Assembly: GCA_002794775.1 (NCBI GenBank)
Contig: NBAY01000001.1
Coordinates: 1,736,001 to 1,800,000 of the forward strand
Direction: 5' to 3'
Length of the DNA: 64,000 nt
Source: Porodaedalea pini
Lineage: Eukaryota > Basidiomycota > Agaricomycetes > Hymenochaetales > Hymenochaetaceae
The first letter of the stretch is position 1, and each line of letters starts with the position of its first letter. The notes beneath the pieces were generated by a model that was not told the DNA's origin, did not search any database, and was given only the letters and a program-made list of their open reading frames with translations. Positions 45,792-57,748 of this stretch are shown piece after piece. Position numbers and translations under genes: made by a program.

Positions 45792-47148
45792 TCAGCAAAT
45801 CTTGCGCGCACTGAAGTCCCACTTAGCTGATCTGTTGGAATAGGTAACGCCCCATCCTGCAACAGTATCGTCCCAGCTGCGCCACATCCACCCAATATTC
45901 TTCGCTTTGAAGAAGTCCTCGCAATGGCTGTCGAGCAGGTCCCAGTATGCCTTTTCCGACGCGACGGAAGCGACTACGTCTGGACTGTTAGGCGCAAACT
46001 CATCTTCGTTGCTCGGCCAGCCAGTCTTATTTGAGCAATGAACCGATATCAGTTCCAACGCATGAACGAACAACGCGGAAATCCTATACCTGAGTGACAA
46101 GCAAGGGCTTTCCCTCAGCGATACTCGCGTAGTAATTCATATCATTTAGGAAGTCTGTCCAGGATGTGTTGCTCCCGCCGCTCTGCGCATCGAAGGCGAA
46201 GTACGGAAAGTTGTTGATCATAAAAAAGTCAACCGCGTCGACCATGGCACTGATGTTACCTGAGATCTGCCAGCCGTACGCGAGTTCGGACGTTGAGACG
46301 GGGATGTCGGACAACCCCACGGCGGCGAAGTCGGCCTTCATTTGCCGTATGTACTTCGCGAGATTATCGGCGGAGCCGAAGTCGTTGTCATATAGTGGCT
46401 TCGAGGAATATGAATGAGTTGGATGATGAGCAATGCCTCGGTCGTACCTCATCACCTGGAAGATAGATACATGATTATTTCACCTTAGGTTTGATAGAAG
46501 AGAAGTCTACGTGCCGAGAGCTACAGCAAGAACAGGTCCTGGATTGTCTATGACAGCCTAGACCATTGAAAGTTAATCAATAATGCTCGATAGTCTCAAG
46601 TAATTTCAGACTGACTTGCGTAACGGCGTTTATCTTTGGCACCGCCGTGCCAGTGAGAGTTTGATTCCCTATGAGGAGCGTCCATACAAGGGGGATAATG
46701 TTTATCCCAGCGAATCCAGCAGCTCGGATGACCTCTAACAAACAATAGACCAGACGTGTAGTTAGCGTTATCTATGCAGGCATTGAGTGACTTCTGACCG
46801 AGGCACTATACCTCCGTAGTATGAGGCGTCGGTTCCGTCGCCGCAGTAGTCAAATGTGATCACGTTCCTTGCACCCTTCGACCGCATACGCTTGAAGTCA
46901 CTCACCAATGCAGATGACGACGGGCAGTTCTAGTACAAGGTCACAGTTAAGTTACGTTTCCTCTTTAAGAGAGGACTTACGTCAAGCGCATAGACAAAAC
47001 CTTCAAAGGCATACATGCTGGTAATCCTATCCAAGCGAGACTTCGTTGCCGTCCTTTCCTCCAATTCATCTGTAGGCAATGTAGGATAAGCAACTGCAAA
47101 GCAGATCAGCGAGACAAGCAGAGAGATATAGGAGAACCGCAAGTGCAT
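45792..47148 (-). CDS. Secreted GH17-like protein (copy A)
   Basis: Seven exons in transcript order: 47148-46981, 46929-46812, 46734-46616, 46557-46515, 46455-46448 (8 nt), 46398-46090 and 46025-45792, giving 332 residues. A signal peptide (ISLLVSLICFAVAYP) is followed by a TIM-barrel-like domain: SMYAFEGFVYALD, then VALGDEPLYDND (the acid/base Glu of GH17, supplied by the 8 nt exon), then VTQTGWPS at the site of the ETGWP nucleophile. Gln replaces Glu there, as in the two paralogues, so beta-1,3-glucanase activity is doubtful. Intron 4 needs a GC donor (GCACGT); the paralogue at 60692 has GTGCGT. If that donor is not used the gene is broken. TATAAA lies 56 bp upstream. Confidence 0.82.
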
Positions 47149-47203
47149 GTTGAAGTTCTAAGGACCGTCGTATCGTGAACCGGGAGGCCGAGGTGGCAAG
47201 AGG

Positions 47204-47209
47204 TTTATA
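47204..47209 (-). promoter_or_regulatory. TATA box of GH17-like copy A
   Basis: TATAAA on the minus strand about 56 bp before the start codon. A TATA box sits at nearly the same distance in both paralogues. Confidence 0.6.
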
Positions 47210-48327
47210 AACATGATTTGCAACAAGAAGAAAGGAGAATTTCTGTTAAAATTGTATCCCAAATTCATTGTAGCGCAGGACTCCTGAGCATATCCCCTCG
47301 CTGGAATCACGGAGGCTCGACCTGTAAAAGACTGACAGCGCATAACGTCTCGGTTCCGTGCCAAACGTCAAGCACAAGAAGCCTAGAGATGAACTCCAAT
47401 AGTAACGTCAAAATGGATCTGTGCGCTTGATCGAACGCGACTCGGATGATGATGAGCATCTTAGGACTTGCCAGCGAGTAGAATAAGATGTATGGGGAAT
47501 TAAGAAGGATGCAGACAGCTGAAGAAGAATGCCTGAGGGAGTTAGACGAGGCCAGAATCCAGCGTTTGCGCCCACACCACATGCTCTCGAAAGAAGCTAG
47601 CTTGAGATTCCGTCGTAACACCGTAGAACGAAGTCCATCCATATGCTCACCGCTGTAGAAGTATAATTATGATACCGTGTGTCGGAATACGACAATTTAT
47701 AGACGGCTATCTTGCCAAGATCCAGCTGGTAAGAGGATGGCAGTTTGAGTGTTAACTTGAGAGGTACTATTTCAGTGCTTCGGTCGTACGCACATATTCT
47801 ATTAATATTATTCCTTCAACTTTGCAATGAGGTCACGCGATGTCCATAAGAGCCAAACCCATCTCCTTCGTGAACTGCACCGCGAGCGCGCAAGTTCCTG
47901 GGTCCACGACGATGGCTGAAGTCGACTAAAGTGGCATTCTGAGCCGATATGCCTTGCACGCGCGATCTTGTCAACTGAAAGAGGCCTCGCATGTAAACAT
48001 ATTCAACTGCATTCAAAAAGGTGGGCGGTGGTTGTTCAAGGGGAAGCACAAAGTGAGAGGTAGTAAAAGATGTGTACACGATGGCATGAAGAGCAAAGCA
48101 AATCAGTGACGGTCTCGTGATACGACTTGAGCGCGTCTGCCACTCGAAGTCGAGGCGCGTGTTGACTCCGACCTTGACGGCGCGCCAGCCCAACGCCAAA
48201 TATCATTTCTTTCTTCTTCAATACCCAGCACTCTTTCAAACGGAACTGCTCCTTAGCTACATTCCTTACCCAAACTCTTCACGAAAATATCCAGATAATC
48301 AGACATCTTGCAGCTTGTGCCATCAGC
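47210..48327. other. Divergent intergenic region
   Basis: About 1.1 kb between GH17-like copy A and the H2C2 zinc-finger gene. No gene recognised. Confidence 0.35.
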
Positions 48328-50208
48328 ATGTCACCCGGACCTACTCGACAATTTGGCGGACAAAGTAGGGCAGCCAACTCCAGCACTGGAAAGAGACGAT
48401 TACGATCAAAGTCTCCTCTAACAAGGCCAGAATCTGTCTCCAGGCCCCTTCTCGGTCAAGAACCAGTCGAACATGATCCTCAAGACGATGCCACTCTCTC
48501 GCTCACCCCGTTGGACCTTAGCTTGGCGCCTTTTAAAATGGAACAAGCTGAGGACTCTTTTATGACGGAAGATAATTCTTCGACTACTCCTGCTGGCCCG
48601 CTCTCCGGTAACTTCATCGATGAAGACGCAATGGAGGATGTGGAAGGCATGCCAACGCGCGCGCAGTGGAAGACAATCGTCGACAGCTACCTTGCAAGCC
48701 TGCACCCCACGAAGCGTCACAAGTCCTTAATCTCGCAGGAAGTTTACAACATGATATTTCGGACGCTCAAAGCCCCTGAGGCTACGCGTCTCGGAACACC
48801 CCAGTTTCGTTTCTGGGCACGCAAGATGTTCCAACTTGTTGAGGCACCGACTGACCTATTTGTTGTCACCAACGGCGGCCGCCCAGTTGCGATCAAGGAG
48901 CACATCTACGACATTCTTTGCATGTGCCATACCGAGTGCGGGCATGGTGGGCGCGACAAGACATGCAAAGTTCTCCGCGAGTACTATACCTGGGTTCCGA
49001 AGGAACTCATTTCAAACTTCGTCAAGGTCTGCCCGACGTGTGTACCACGGCGGATTACGGCCTCGAAAGCAAGGGAGCGGAAGGTCGCGAACGATATATC
49101 TCTCCCAAAGCAGGAAGAATCTTTGCCAGGCTCTTCTCGGTTCTCCGTCGAACGCCTTGAGGACTTCGGTCAATTCCCCTCCCCTTTGCCAGAAGGTCCT
49201 CATCAGCTCAAACTCCCCTCTCTCATCGCATGTTCTTCTACTCCAGTATCTCAGCACGGCAAATTCACTATCGTTAATGGTGGTGGTAGCTTCAACAAAT
49301 CCTTCATTCCGAGCCTCTCCTCGCTAGCATGTCTTCCTCAAAACGGATTTCTCCCTCTCCCTCCGTGGTCTAGTAGCTCAAGCGTCATTCTTCCGCCTTT
49401 GAACAATGGGGCAGGAAACAACGAAGACGATCACTTAGCGTCTGACGGAAGCAAAAACATCTCTCTCCCGCCTCTCATGCAATACCTTTCTCAGAACCAT
49501 GATAGCGAAGATGGATTCCAGCACCCGAGGGATGAGAACTTCGATACCCGCCGCTCTCCAGTGTCGTATATTCCTATTGATCCATCCCTCCTTTCCCCTG
49601 CGGACAGGACAGCCAGTTTCTGTTGCTCGTGCGCCGATTCGCAATGCTCCGGATGTGCCCTCACACTAAGCGGGCATGGCAACAATGCGCTGCACTTACA
49701 GCTCCATCCACCCACTCCGCAGGACATGTCGCGCCGCAGTGTTCCGCCGCCGCTTAGTCTCTCCTTTGCGCGACCGGCAAGCACGGAGGCAGGCGCGAGG
49801 GCATTCGCATGGGAGTTCCCCAGCACAGGTAGTCTCTACAGTGGGGAAGGTGATAACAGTGCATTGCTCTCCGCATCGACCGCGTCGATGGGCCTGCCCA
49901 CGCCATCTTCGAGCGGACAGATCTCACCTGCGGGACTGGAATACGTTCCCTCGTTCCAGTACTACGCACCCGATTCTCGGTCCGCGTCCAACTTCGGGGA
50001 CGTCCAGTATACGCATGATCAGGGCTTAGCGGTGTACTTGGGCTCAGAGAAGGATTCAAAAGCGACAACGGCGGCTGCGGAACTATCACGCACTGGCTCG
50101 CCTCCGTTGTTTTCACCCCGTCCTCTGAAAATCGAGGACACGACTGCGATGCTGGAGCTGGCAGCTGCGGCATCGATGGATGAGGTCGATGCTTTTAATG
50201 AGGGCTGA
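48328..50208 (+). CDS. Putative regulator with integrase-like H2C2 zinc finger
   Basis: An intronless frame of 626 residues, unusual in this intron-rich window. Residues 108-240 form the only folded-looking part. It contains H201 and H206, a helix with GGRDKT, YTWVPKELISNFVKVC and CPTC (C235, C238). This H-x4-H ... C-x2-C pattern is that of retroviral integrase N-terminal zinc domains, a fold also used for DNA binding by the yeast histone-gene regulator Spt10. There is no integrase catalytic core. The long Ser/Pro-rich C-terminal region (residues 250-626) includes a CCSCADSQCSGC cysteine cluster near residue 432 and looks like a regulatory region. I infer a nuclear DNA-binding protein; the target is unknown. 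Confidence 0.75.
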   Translation: MSPGPTRQFGGQSRAANSSTGKRRLRSKSPLTRPESVSRPLLGQEPVEHDPQDDATLSLTPLDLSLAPFKMEQAEDSFMTEDNSSTTPAGPLSGNFIDEDAMEDVEGMPTRAQWKTIVDSYLASLHPTKRHKSLISQEVYNMIFRTLKAPEATRLGTPQFRFWARKMFQLVEAPTDLFVVTNGGRPVAIKEHIYDILCMCHTECGHGGRDKTCKVLREYYTWVPKELISNFVKVCPTCVPRRITASKARERKVANDISLPKQEESLPGSSRFSVERLEDFGQFPSPLPEGPHQLKLPSLIACSSTPVSQHGKFTIVNGGGSFNKSFIPSLSSLACLPQNGFLPLPPWSSSSSVILPPLNNGAGNNEDDHLASDGSKNISLPPLMQYLSQNHDSEDGFQHPRDENFDTRRSPVSYIPIDPSLLSPADRTASFCCSCADSQCSGCALTLSGHGNNALHLQLHPPTPQDMSRRSVPPPLSLSFARPASTEAGARAFAWEFPSTGSLYSGEGDNSALLSASTASMGLPTPSSSGQISPAGLEYVPSFQYYAPDSRSASNFGDVQYTHDQGLAVYLGSEKDSKATTAAAELSRTGSPPLFSPRPLKIEDTTAMLELAAAASMDEVDAFNEG

Positions 50209-51030
50209 TGCCTCAGTACCAAAGACCTTTTCCCAGTCTTAGTACGCATGCATCGCTCGAATGTTGTTTGAGAGCTTGGCTGACTCATTAACGTTTAGAT
50301 TTTTATTTCGTGGATTCTGGGGCGAATATGGACTTAGACACATTGGACAGATACGACTCCTTGAGCACGACATCAGGCAAGATACACGACGTGACATCAG
50401 ACATGCAATTTCAGCATAATAATAGAACTAGACTTTGCGATACCTCCTCTCATTAGACCTTTCGACTGTATACGAGCTACCGTATGTACTTCACTCTCAC
50501 TGGATGTATGTACAACAATGCACGGATCCATTGAAACCTATGCACCAATTCTCCGAGTCTGCGAAGGCTGTCGAGTCATCGTGTGTGTTCAATGTTCCTC
50601 CAAGACTCGTTCGCCGAAAAAACACGCACGAAGCACGAAGAGGATTAGAAGTGGGGATATAAGAGAGGGGATACAGCAAATAGGGTAATATTCAACCAGC
50701 AGATGACAAGGAACGCATTAGGGTATGGCATCGGGGCTAACGCATTAAACATGAGAAGGAACCGAGTATAAAGAAGGATCATAGCGATGAGAAAGGTAAG
50801 ATGAAACTGAAACTGATGGTAAGGTGGGAATGAGAGTTTGGGAAGAAAGGTAGTAGGATGGCAGGCGTAGAAAGGAAAGTAGAGAAAAGGAAACGAGACG
50901 CTGAACCCCGAGAAACAGGAAACATGGGTGATGACTACTGTGACAATGGAGAGAAATGGATCGAGAAAGAGAAATAGACGGAAAGAGCGTTAGACAGGAA
51001 AGTCTAGGACGAACCAGGGACTCTCGACGC
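50209..51030. other. Convergent 3' region
   Basis: Lies between the ends of the H2C2 gene and the kinase gene. Purine-rich, with no gene seen. Confidence 0.35.
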
Positions 51031-54000
51031 TCATCGAGAAAAATCGATTCGTCTAAGCAAACATACAGTCAGTATATTAATTGTAAGATGAACGGGACTT
51101 TACGCACCCTCTCAATGCATCGTACAGGAACTTATAGCTCCGGAGATGACCCTTCAAGCGACGGATGTCAATGCTAAACGTATCATCCAAGCCGTCGATG
51201 CGTGTGAGCTCAACGGAGAAGCGAACTTCGTCGCCCTGATCTTCCGTGCGGTTGCCGTATATCGGCTCATGCGAAGGCGGTGAAGGCACCATCGAGAGCT
51301 TCTCGCGCGACACCGAACGGGAGGCCTCCCGCGATTCGCTGCTAGATTCGGCCTCAAGTGAGGGGTGAGTGGACACCTGCGAAGACTGGCGGCGCATGAG
51401 GAGCCCTTTGAGCATCCCGCCTGTCGATCCAAAGGATGACTGTGATGGCTGGGGAAGACCGCGCTTGTCGATCTGCAGTTCCGTGCGTGAGTATCACGTT
51501 AGTGCAATAATATTAAGAAAGTACACACCCCGTTCGAAGCCGCAGAACCGACCATAGTGAATGCAGTCACCCCGCCCGCAGCTGAGCCAGTGGCCACCTT
51601 CTTTTTCTTCGAGCGAATGCAACGATACTTGTACTCGCTTTCCTGCTGGACTTCGAGGCCCATATCGAGGAGGACCTTCGTCACCTGTGCCATCACGTCC
51701 GGTGGCGAGCCAGTTGTCACCGTCGTCTGGTCGACCGCGCCATGATGGAGGCGAATTGCATTCTTGTTGTATCTCAGGCGAGTCGGCTGCGGAGTGCCTA
51801 CCATGTTCGAGAGCCGCTTCATGGTGCGAGGGACGAACGAGTTGTTCTGCGGCGTTGCTGAAATAGACGTCTCCGACATATGTGAAGATGCTGAGCGACC
51901 CATCATGGACGGCACAGTCTTTCTTGCTGGTCCAGGCGTCTGTGGTGTGCCTAGTACGACATCTGGGCCCGCCGGCTCGGAGACCGACGCAGGCACCGCG
52001 CTCCGCTGCCTGTCAGCAGTCGGTGTGGGGGCACGATCCTCGTACTCCCCATTCGGCGATGCTGCACGGCTCTTGCTCCTCTGTCTGAACCACTGCATAA
52101 CCTTGGATGCCTTGCTCGTCGATGCCGGGATAAACACCGCATTAGCATGCGCGTCGGCGCGCGAGAAGCGCGGGGTCTCCGGCCCATCCTCTTCCCCTTT
52201 CGCAACTGCCTTCGGGACAGCCAAAGGCGGAACGGGGGGCTTCTCCTTCGTGCGACCGTTCGCCTGCACGGACGTCTCATCGGCAGCGGCCGCGCGGCTC
52301 TTCGATCGGTGGCTGATGCGCTTGCTCAGTGGCTCGACCATAACAGTCAACGTGTTGCGACGCGATTTCTTGCCCTCGCTGTTCTTCACTGCATCGATGT
52401 TCGAGTGCAGCGATGCCTTCGAGTCCGAAGGTGCTGTCGGGGTCGCTGATGCTGACACCTCCAGCGTGGAGGGCCTCTTGCTTGAGGTAGAGGGCGTGCG
52501 CATCGTACCGATAGGTGTGACGCTCGCGTCGGACGGCCGCCTCGCCTTGATACCATTCATATTGCTCTCGCTCTCAGAATTTGCACCCCAGAGCTTGCTC
52601 ACAATCTTGTCGACCGACACGCCTCTGCGGTGCCTGCTCTTCGACGATCCGGTACTGGTGGAATTGACAGATACCGGGGCACTTGATTCGTTCGTCCCGT
52701 ACGGTGATGAAGGAAATTCATTCTGCGGCGGGCTCGTCGGCGTGACGGAAAGTGCAGGTGGCTGCATGTTGTAGCTCTCCGAAGTCGACACGGACTCTTG
52801 CTGCGAATCGACCATAGCTATAGCAGAGGGTCCGTTCGCAGATGAAGCAGGAGGCTGAGGAAGGGGCTTCGTCGCCTTTGATATTGAGCCCATCCTCGAT
52901 GCGGTGACAGGACTCAGCTGGGCCTCGTCCGGGATCACGACATCGCTAACTATGACGAGCGGGCTCTCTTCTTCAGCATCAACGTCCGTCTCGGGAGCTT
53001 CCTGCGGCCCCGCACGATACGTCTGCTCTCGCGACCTCTGTCGTGTTTTGGTTGGCGGCAAAGGCCAGTTTTCATCTTGCGCTTCCCCGCCGTACTCGAG
53101 CTGAATCGTGTGACGCTGCCTGTCCTTCTTGCGCCTCTCTGGGCTGATCTTGACAGGTGCGACAGCCACCGGCGGAGCCTGCTTCCTCGACGAACGGCTC
53201 GTAGGCGTGCTATCCTTCCGTACGCGGTGCTCCTCAGCCATCTCGCCAATTTCACCTACAACAGAAGGTATCACGGGCGGTGGGCCGAATGGATCATCGT
53301 CAGCGTATGACGAAGAGCCACCAACGGCAACGGAAGCGGGATGTCGTTTGACAGGCGGAAGTGCGGGTGAAGAGAAGAGGGACTCGTCGGGGTTCGATTC
53401 GTACAGATAGTCCTCGTTCATGGCAGACGGCGGGTGCTGTCGCGCGCGCTGACTGTTCGACGGAACTGGTGGCATATCGACGCGAGCGCTCTGACTGCGC
53501 TGCATCTTCTGCTGCTCAGCGGCGGCCGCAGCGGCTTGCTGCTTCATCTGGCGCTGATAAGCCAGCCGTTTCATTTGGTGTTGCTCCATAGCAAGGCGCT
53601 CGAGATCCTGCACGCTACGATCGAACAGGTGAGCGTAAGGCCTCAGCCAATGATGTGCCATAATCTTGCTCAGATCAGCACGTTGCGTCGGGTCCGGAAC
53701 AAGCATGAGGGAAAGTAACTCCCGTGCTTCTGCCGAAACATACTCGGGGAACGTAAGTGGCGTATTGACAATGTACCTATAGAGCAGATTGATGTTGTCG
53801 CCGTCCGGGTTCGCAGGATCATCGTCGAAAGGAAGATAGCCGGCGAGCATAGCGTAAAGGATAACGCCGCATGACCAAATGTCGACTGCTGATCCAACAT
53901 ACAGGCCTTCCGAAATGACGAGCTCAGGAGCTGCGTAGCAAGGACTTCCGCAGCTCGTCTGCATAAGATCGTCTGGGCGATGTTCGAAGCGATTGGCAAA

Positions 54001-54804
54001 TCCGAAGTCGGTGATGATGACATTACGGTGACGATCCAAAAGCAGGTTCTCCAGCTTCAGATCTCGGTGGACGATTTTCTTTTGATGAATGTACCAAACC
54101 CCCGAGATAAGCTGGGCAAAAAGCTTGCACGCATCCTTTTCTTTGAGATAGCGATGCGCCAGGATATGGTCGAACAATTCACCGCCGGAGGCATATTCTA
54201 AGATGATCCCGATGTATTTGTCGGTTTCGATTACGTCGTAGAGACGCACAATGTTCGGGTGCTTGATAGTCTGCAATGAAGCAAGTCTTTCAGACACGCA
54301 ATTTTCGAGATGATAATTAAGAATACGCACCCGGAGGACCTCGATTTCACGTTCAACCTTTGACATGCGGACGGCTGTGTCAATGTTTCCGCGCCGTATA
54401 AGCTTCACCGCAACTTCTTCGCCCCACTGGGAATGCAACCCCAATTTAACCTTCCCAAACTCGCCTTCTCCCAACGTCTGCAGAAGTAGATATGGCCCAA
54501 ATTTGGGAATCGTCCGTCGCGGATGCGCAGCAGTGTAGGCGATTGCCGCAGGGTGTGAATAAACATCACGATAGCCAACTGGGTCCTCTCGCTCGGGCGG
54601 CGACGTAGTGACTTGATGGGATGCGCGCTTGCGCGATGCCTGTGATCCGTTGTGCACCGGGGCTGAGTGCGGTGCCGGCATAGGGTAGACTTTAGCAGAG
54701 GCGGGGCGGGGGGCGCTGGAACTCGAACCACCCGAGCGCGACGCCTGCGATGGACCTGCCGCAGACGTATCCGGTATCTGTAACCTCGTAGATATCTCCG
54801 TCAT
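51031..54804 (-). CDS. Kin4-like serine/threonine kinase with C-terminal KA1-like domain
   Basis: Four exons in transcript order: 54804-54331, 54270-51529, 51472-51108 and 51052-51031, giving 1,200 residues. The kinase domain starts near residue 103: glycine loop GEGEFGKVKLG, VAVK (K134), HRDLKLEN (D228), DFG (246-248), activation loop LMQTSCGSPCYAAPE and APE at 271-273. GEGEFGKVKLG, DVIETDKYIGIILEYASGGE and TSCGSPCYAAPELV resemble fungal Kin4, a kinase known in yeast to guard spindle position. A Gln/Ala-rich helix and a long disordered Ser/Pro region follow. The last 45 residues (VELTRIDGLDDTFSIDIRR) look like a KA1 membrane-binding domain. Intron 1 (60 nt, 54330-54271) has no in-frame stop, so naive reading adds 20 false residues. 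Confidence 0.9.
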
Positions 54805-55565
54805 GCTCGTCGGTGATCAAAAGGGGAGTAGCTGGAGAGGTTGACAAGAGTCAGTAAATTTGCAAGCGGAGTTCGGAGATGCGATATGCCTGTGCTGCCG
54901 CACAGCGCCGACGAACGCCGCCGTGCCACGCGACGTCGATGGGAGGCAGATCGCAACTTACACAGTATGAGGAAGACGATGATGCCCGTTGCTCGCTGCT
55001 GTTGACAATGAACGAGCGAGTGGTAGAAAATGAAGGAGAGAAAGAAGGACGCGTCGGCACAACAGAGAACCAAAAGAGTTTACAAAGCGCTGTTATGCCC
55101 TTTATGGTCAAGTCAAACCCGAGCGCCAGCGTGCTCTCGACGCCGCCGACGTTCCCGGATGATATCAAGCACGCTAATCGATGTCGTGCTCGACGTCGAG
55201 ACAGTTCTCGTCGATACAACGAACAGCCAGAACGAAAGATTTCGGGCGTGGCTGAAGTCGATGGTCAAGAGAGATGACTTAGGCGAGGCGCGGCTATCTT
55301 TCTCTTCCGTCTCTGTTGCTATGTCCGAATGAACTACAACTACGTACGACGACTAAAGTCCGCCGCTCTCTACCCAACCCGTAATTCTCAATTTCTTTCG
55401 TTTGCTTCTTGTCCTTCGAGTCAAAGAATACATCCAATTTTCCCTCATACAATCCCAACGACTCATTTTTTACTCGCTTCTTATGAAATCATGCGCCTTT
55501 TGTCTTTTCATAACCACTCGACTGGCTCTTCAAGTTCGTCTGCAAACGTATCCGCATGCTCTCAC
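54805..55565. other. Intergenic region between kinase and ade13
   Basis: Kinase promoter/leader and ade13 3' flank. The open frames here are shadows. Confidence 0.35.
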
Positions 55566-57748
55566 CTATACACTCAGCTCTGCCTTCGCTGCGCCCTGGA
55601 TGTGCTTCCTGAATTCCTCATCAGCAAGCGCAGGTTCGACCCACTCCTTCAAGAACTGGTCCACCTGCTCCGGCGCCCGACCAACGAAGCTCCGCGGGTC
55701 GAGCAGCGCGTCCAGTTGGCCCTTGATGCCGTCAAAGTACGCATCGCGCCTCACGCGTTCAATCAAGTCATTCTCCCCACCCTCCTCTTTCACCACTTGC
55801 GCCGCCTGATGCGAGAGAACCTGTGGAAAACACGAGACACAGCGCGTCAGCAAACGCTATTCATTCCGCGGAGACGTGCTCCGCAAATCGACAGATCAAA
55901 GGGCCAAAAGCACTATAACACATTCTCGGGATACGCGTTGAAAGAAAAACGAGCACTCACCCTGATTTTCTCATGTGCCTCCTGGCGATCTCCGCCGTTC
56001 TTCACCACAGCCATGATGATGTTCTCTGTGGCCATGAATGGAAGCTCCTGGCCAATCCGGCGTGCAATGACCTTCGGATATACGACGAGTCCCTCCGAGA
56101 CGTTTTGCAATGTCGTCAGCACGATGTCCGCCGTCAGGAACGCCTCCGGAAGAGTAACTCGGCGGTTTGCACTGAATATTGGTTAAAGTCTGCGGGGCAA
56201 GAATACAAAACAAGGCGCGAACTTGCCTATCATCAAGAGTTCGTTCGAACCACTGTACGCTAGAGGTCATCAGCGCGTTTTGATGCAGTACCATCAAATG
56301 TCGCGAGAGCGAACAGATTCGCTCGCTGCGCATGGGGTTGCGCTTGTACGCCATGGCGGAGCTCCCGATTTGATCAGCTTCAAACGGCTCCTCGACCTCC
56401 TGCACATGGACAGTTCGCAAATGATATCAACACTGTTTCATTAAATTTTGCCTTTTCAGTGGAAAAGGTTTACGGACCTTGAGGTTGGCAAGTAGACGGA
56501 TGTCCGTGGCTATTTTGTGCGCAGTGGCGCCGAAAGATGCGAGTGGTGCGAGGACGTCGACGTCGATCTTCCGGGAGTATGTTTGCGACGTTACGGGATA
56601 CGCATAACTGAAGCCCGAGAGTTCTGTGACGCGCTTGTCAAGGGCTTCGACCTATCGTTGTTTTAATATATTATACCCAATAAACTTGAACTCTTTCCCC
56701 CACCTTTTTGTGGTCACCGTCGAAAAGCGAAAGAAAACTGGCTTGCGTGCCTGTTGTGCCCTTGACGCCTCTGAGACCGAGGTCGTCCCTCGCACGCTTG
56801 ATATTACGCAAGTCCCAGAGTAATTCCTGTACTCAGGATATTCGTCAGTATGCACAACCATCTCGCTGATATAAGAGAGAAGCAAGCAGTCGAAAGCATA
56901 CCTGGATCCACAGCGTGCACCGCTTCCCCACTGTTGTGAGTTGAGCGGGTTGGAAATGTGTGAAACCGAGAGTAGGTAAATCGCGATATTGTCTCGCGAA
57001 ATTGGACAGTCGGTCGATGACGACGACGAGCTTGGCGAGTACAATCGTGAGCGCTTCACGCAGGAAAATGAGGTCCGCATTGCTTTAGGGAACATCATAA
57101 CAACGTTGGAAAAGGAAAGTTCTTGTCAACGCTTGCTTTCCTCTCGTGCGTCCGGCAAGGCGAACTTACTCAGTAACATAACATGACGTCGCTCCTAGGC
57201 TGCATATCCGTTATCATACTTGTCTATTGAGGAAAAGGCGTCGGGACGAACTGAATGATGCCTGCAGCAGCGGGTGCGACCGTGCCAAACGTATGTACAT
57301 GCGCCATCACGTCGTGCCTCCGCTTTTTCTCCTCCTTCGCTGCGATCTCAAATTGCTCTTTGTCAAGATGCTAGTAGAGCAGATGAGAAACCAATATGAA
57401 GTTCAATTCCACACACGAGAGGAAACATGGAAACGTACAAGGTTCTCCTTCATCTGAGCGATCGCCTCGTCCGGGATCGGGAGGCCTAGCTCCTTCTCCG
57501 CAATTGCAAGGTTCAGCCATAGTTTTCTCCACGTATGGAAGCGCATCTTCGCAGAAAATGTGTGTTAATCTTGTTGCATTGCATCAAAGCTAATAATGTT
57601 CCGAACATACAGCAGGAGAAAAGAGATGAGCCATCTCCTTGCTGGCATACCGACTGTATGCGCTGTCTCAGCGACCTTCGCGCTTGTTCGTGGGCGTTAC
57701 AAATACATACCTCGATAACGGCGTCTGGTAAGTGCTGAACTCCTCCAT
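55566..57748 (-). CDS. ade13: Adenylosuccinate lyase
   Basis: Eleven exons in transcript order: 57748-57711, 57653-57611, 57546-57439, 57370-57252, 57199-57170 (30 nt), 57082-56902, 56826-56704, 56651-56478, 56399-56227, 56171-55961 and 55820-55566, giving 484 residues, the usual family length. It cleaves SAICAR and adenylosuccinate, releasing fumarate, in purine synthesis. Recognisable stretches: [16 protein letters not shown] at the N-terminus, [24 protein letters not shown], the signature loop [14 protein letters not shown], and [15 protein letters not shown]. Intron 9 has a GC donor (AG followed by GCAAGT) and a TTCAG acceptor, a strong GC-AG intron. Cytosolic, with no signal. All phases agree. 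Confidence 0.95.

Noticed and set aside
51764..52774. Plus-strand open frame of 336 codons
   Set aside because: Shadow of the kinase's long disordered Ser/Pro region on the other strand; no domain and no splice logic.
55329..56186. Plus-strand open frame of 285 codons
   Set aside because: Antisense to the adenylosuccinate lyase exons, which match their family throughout.
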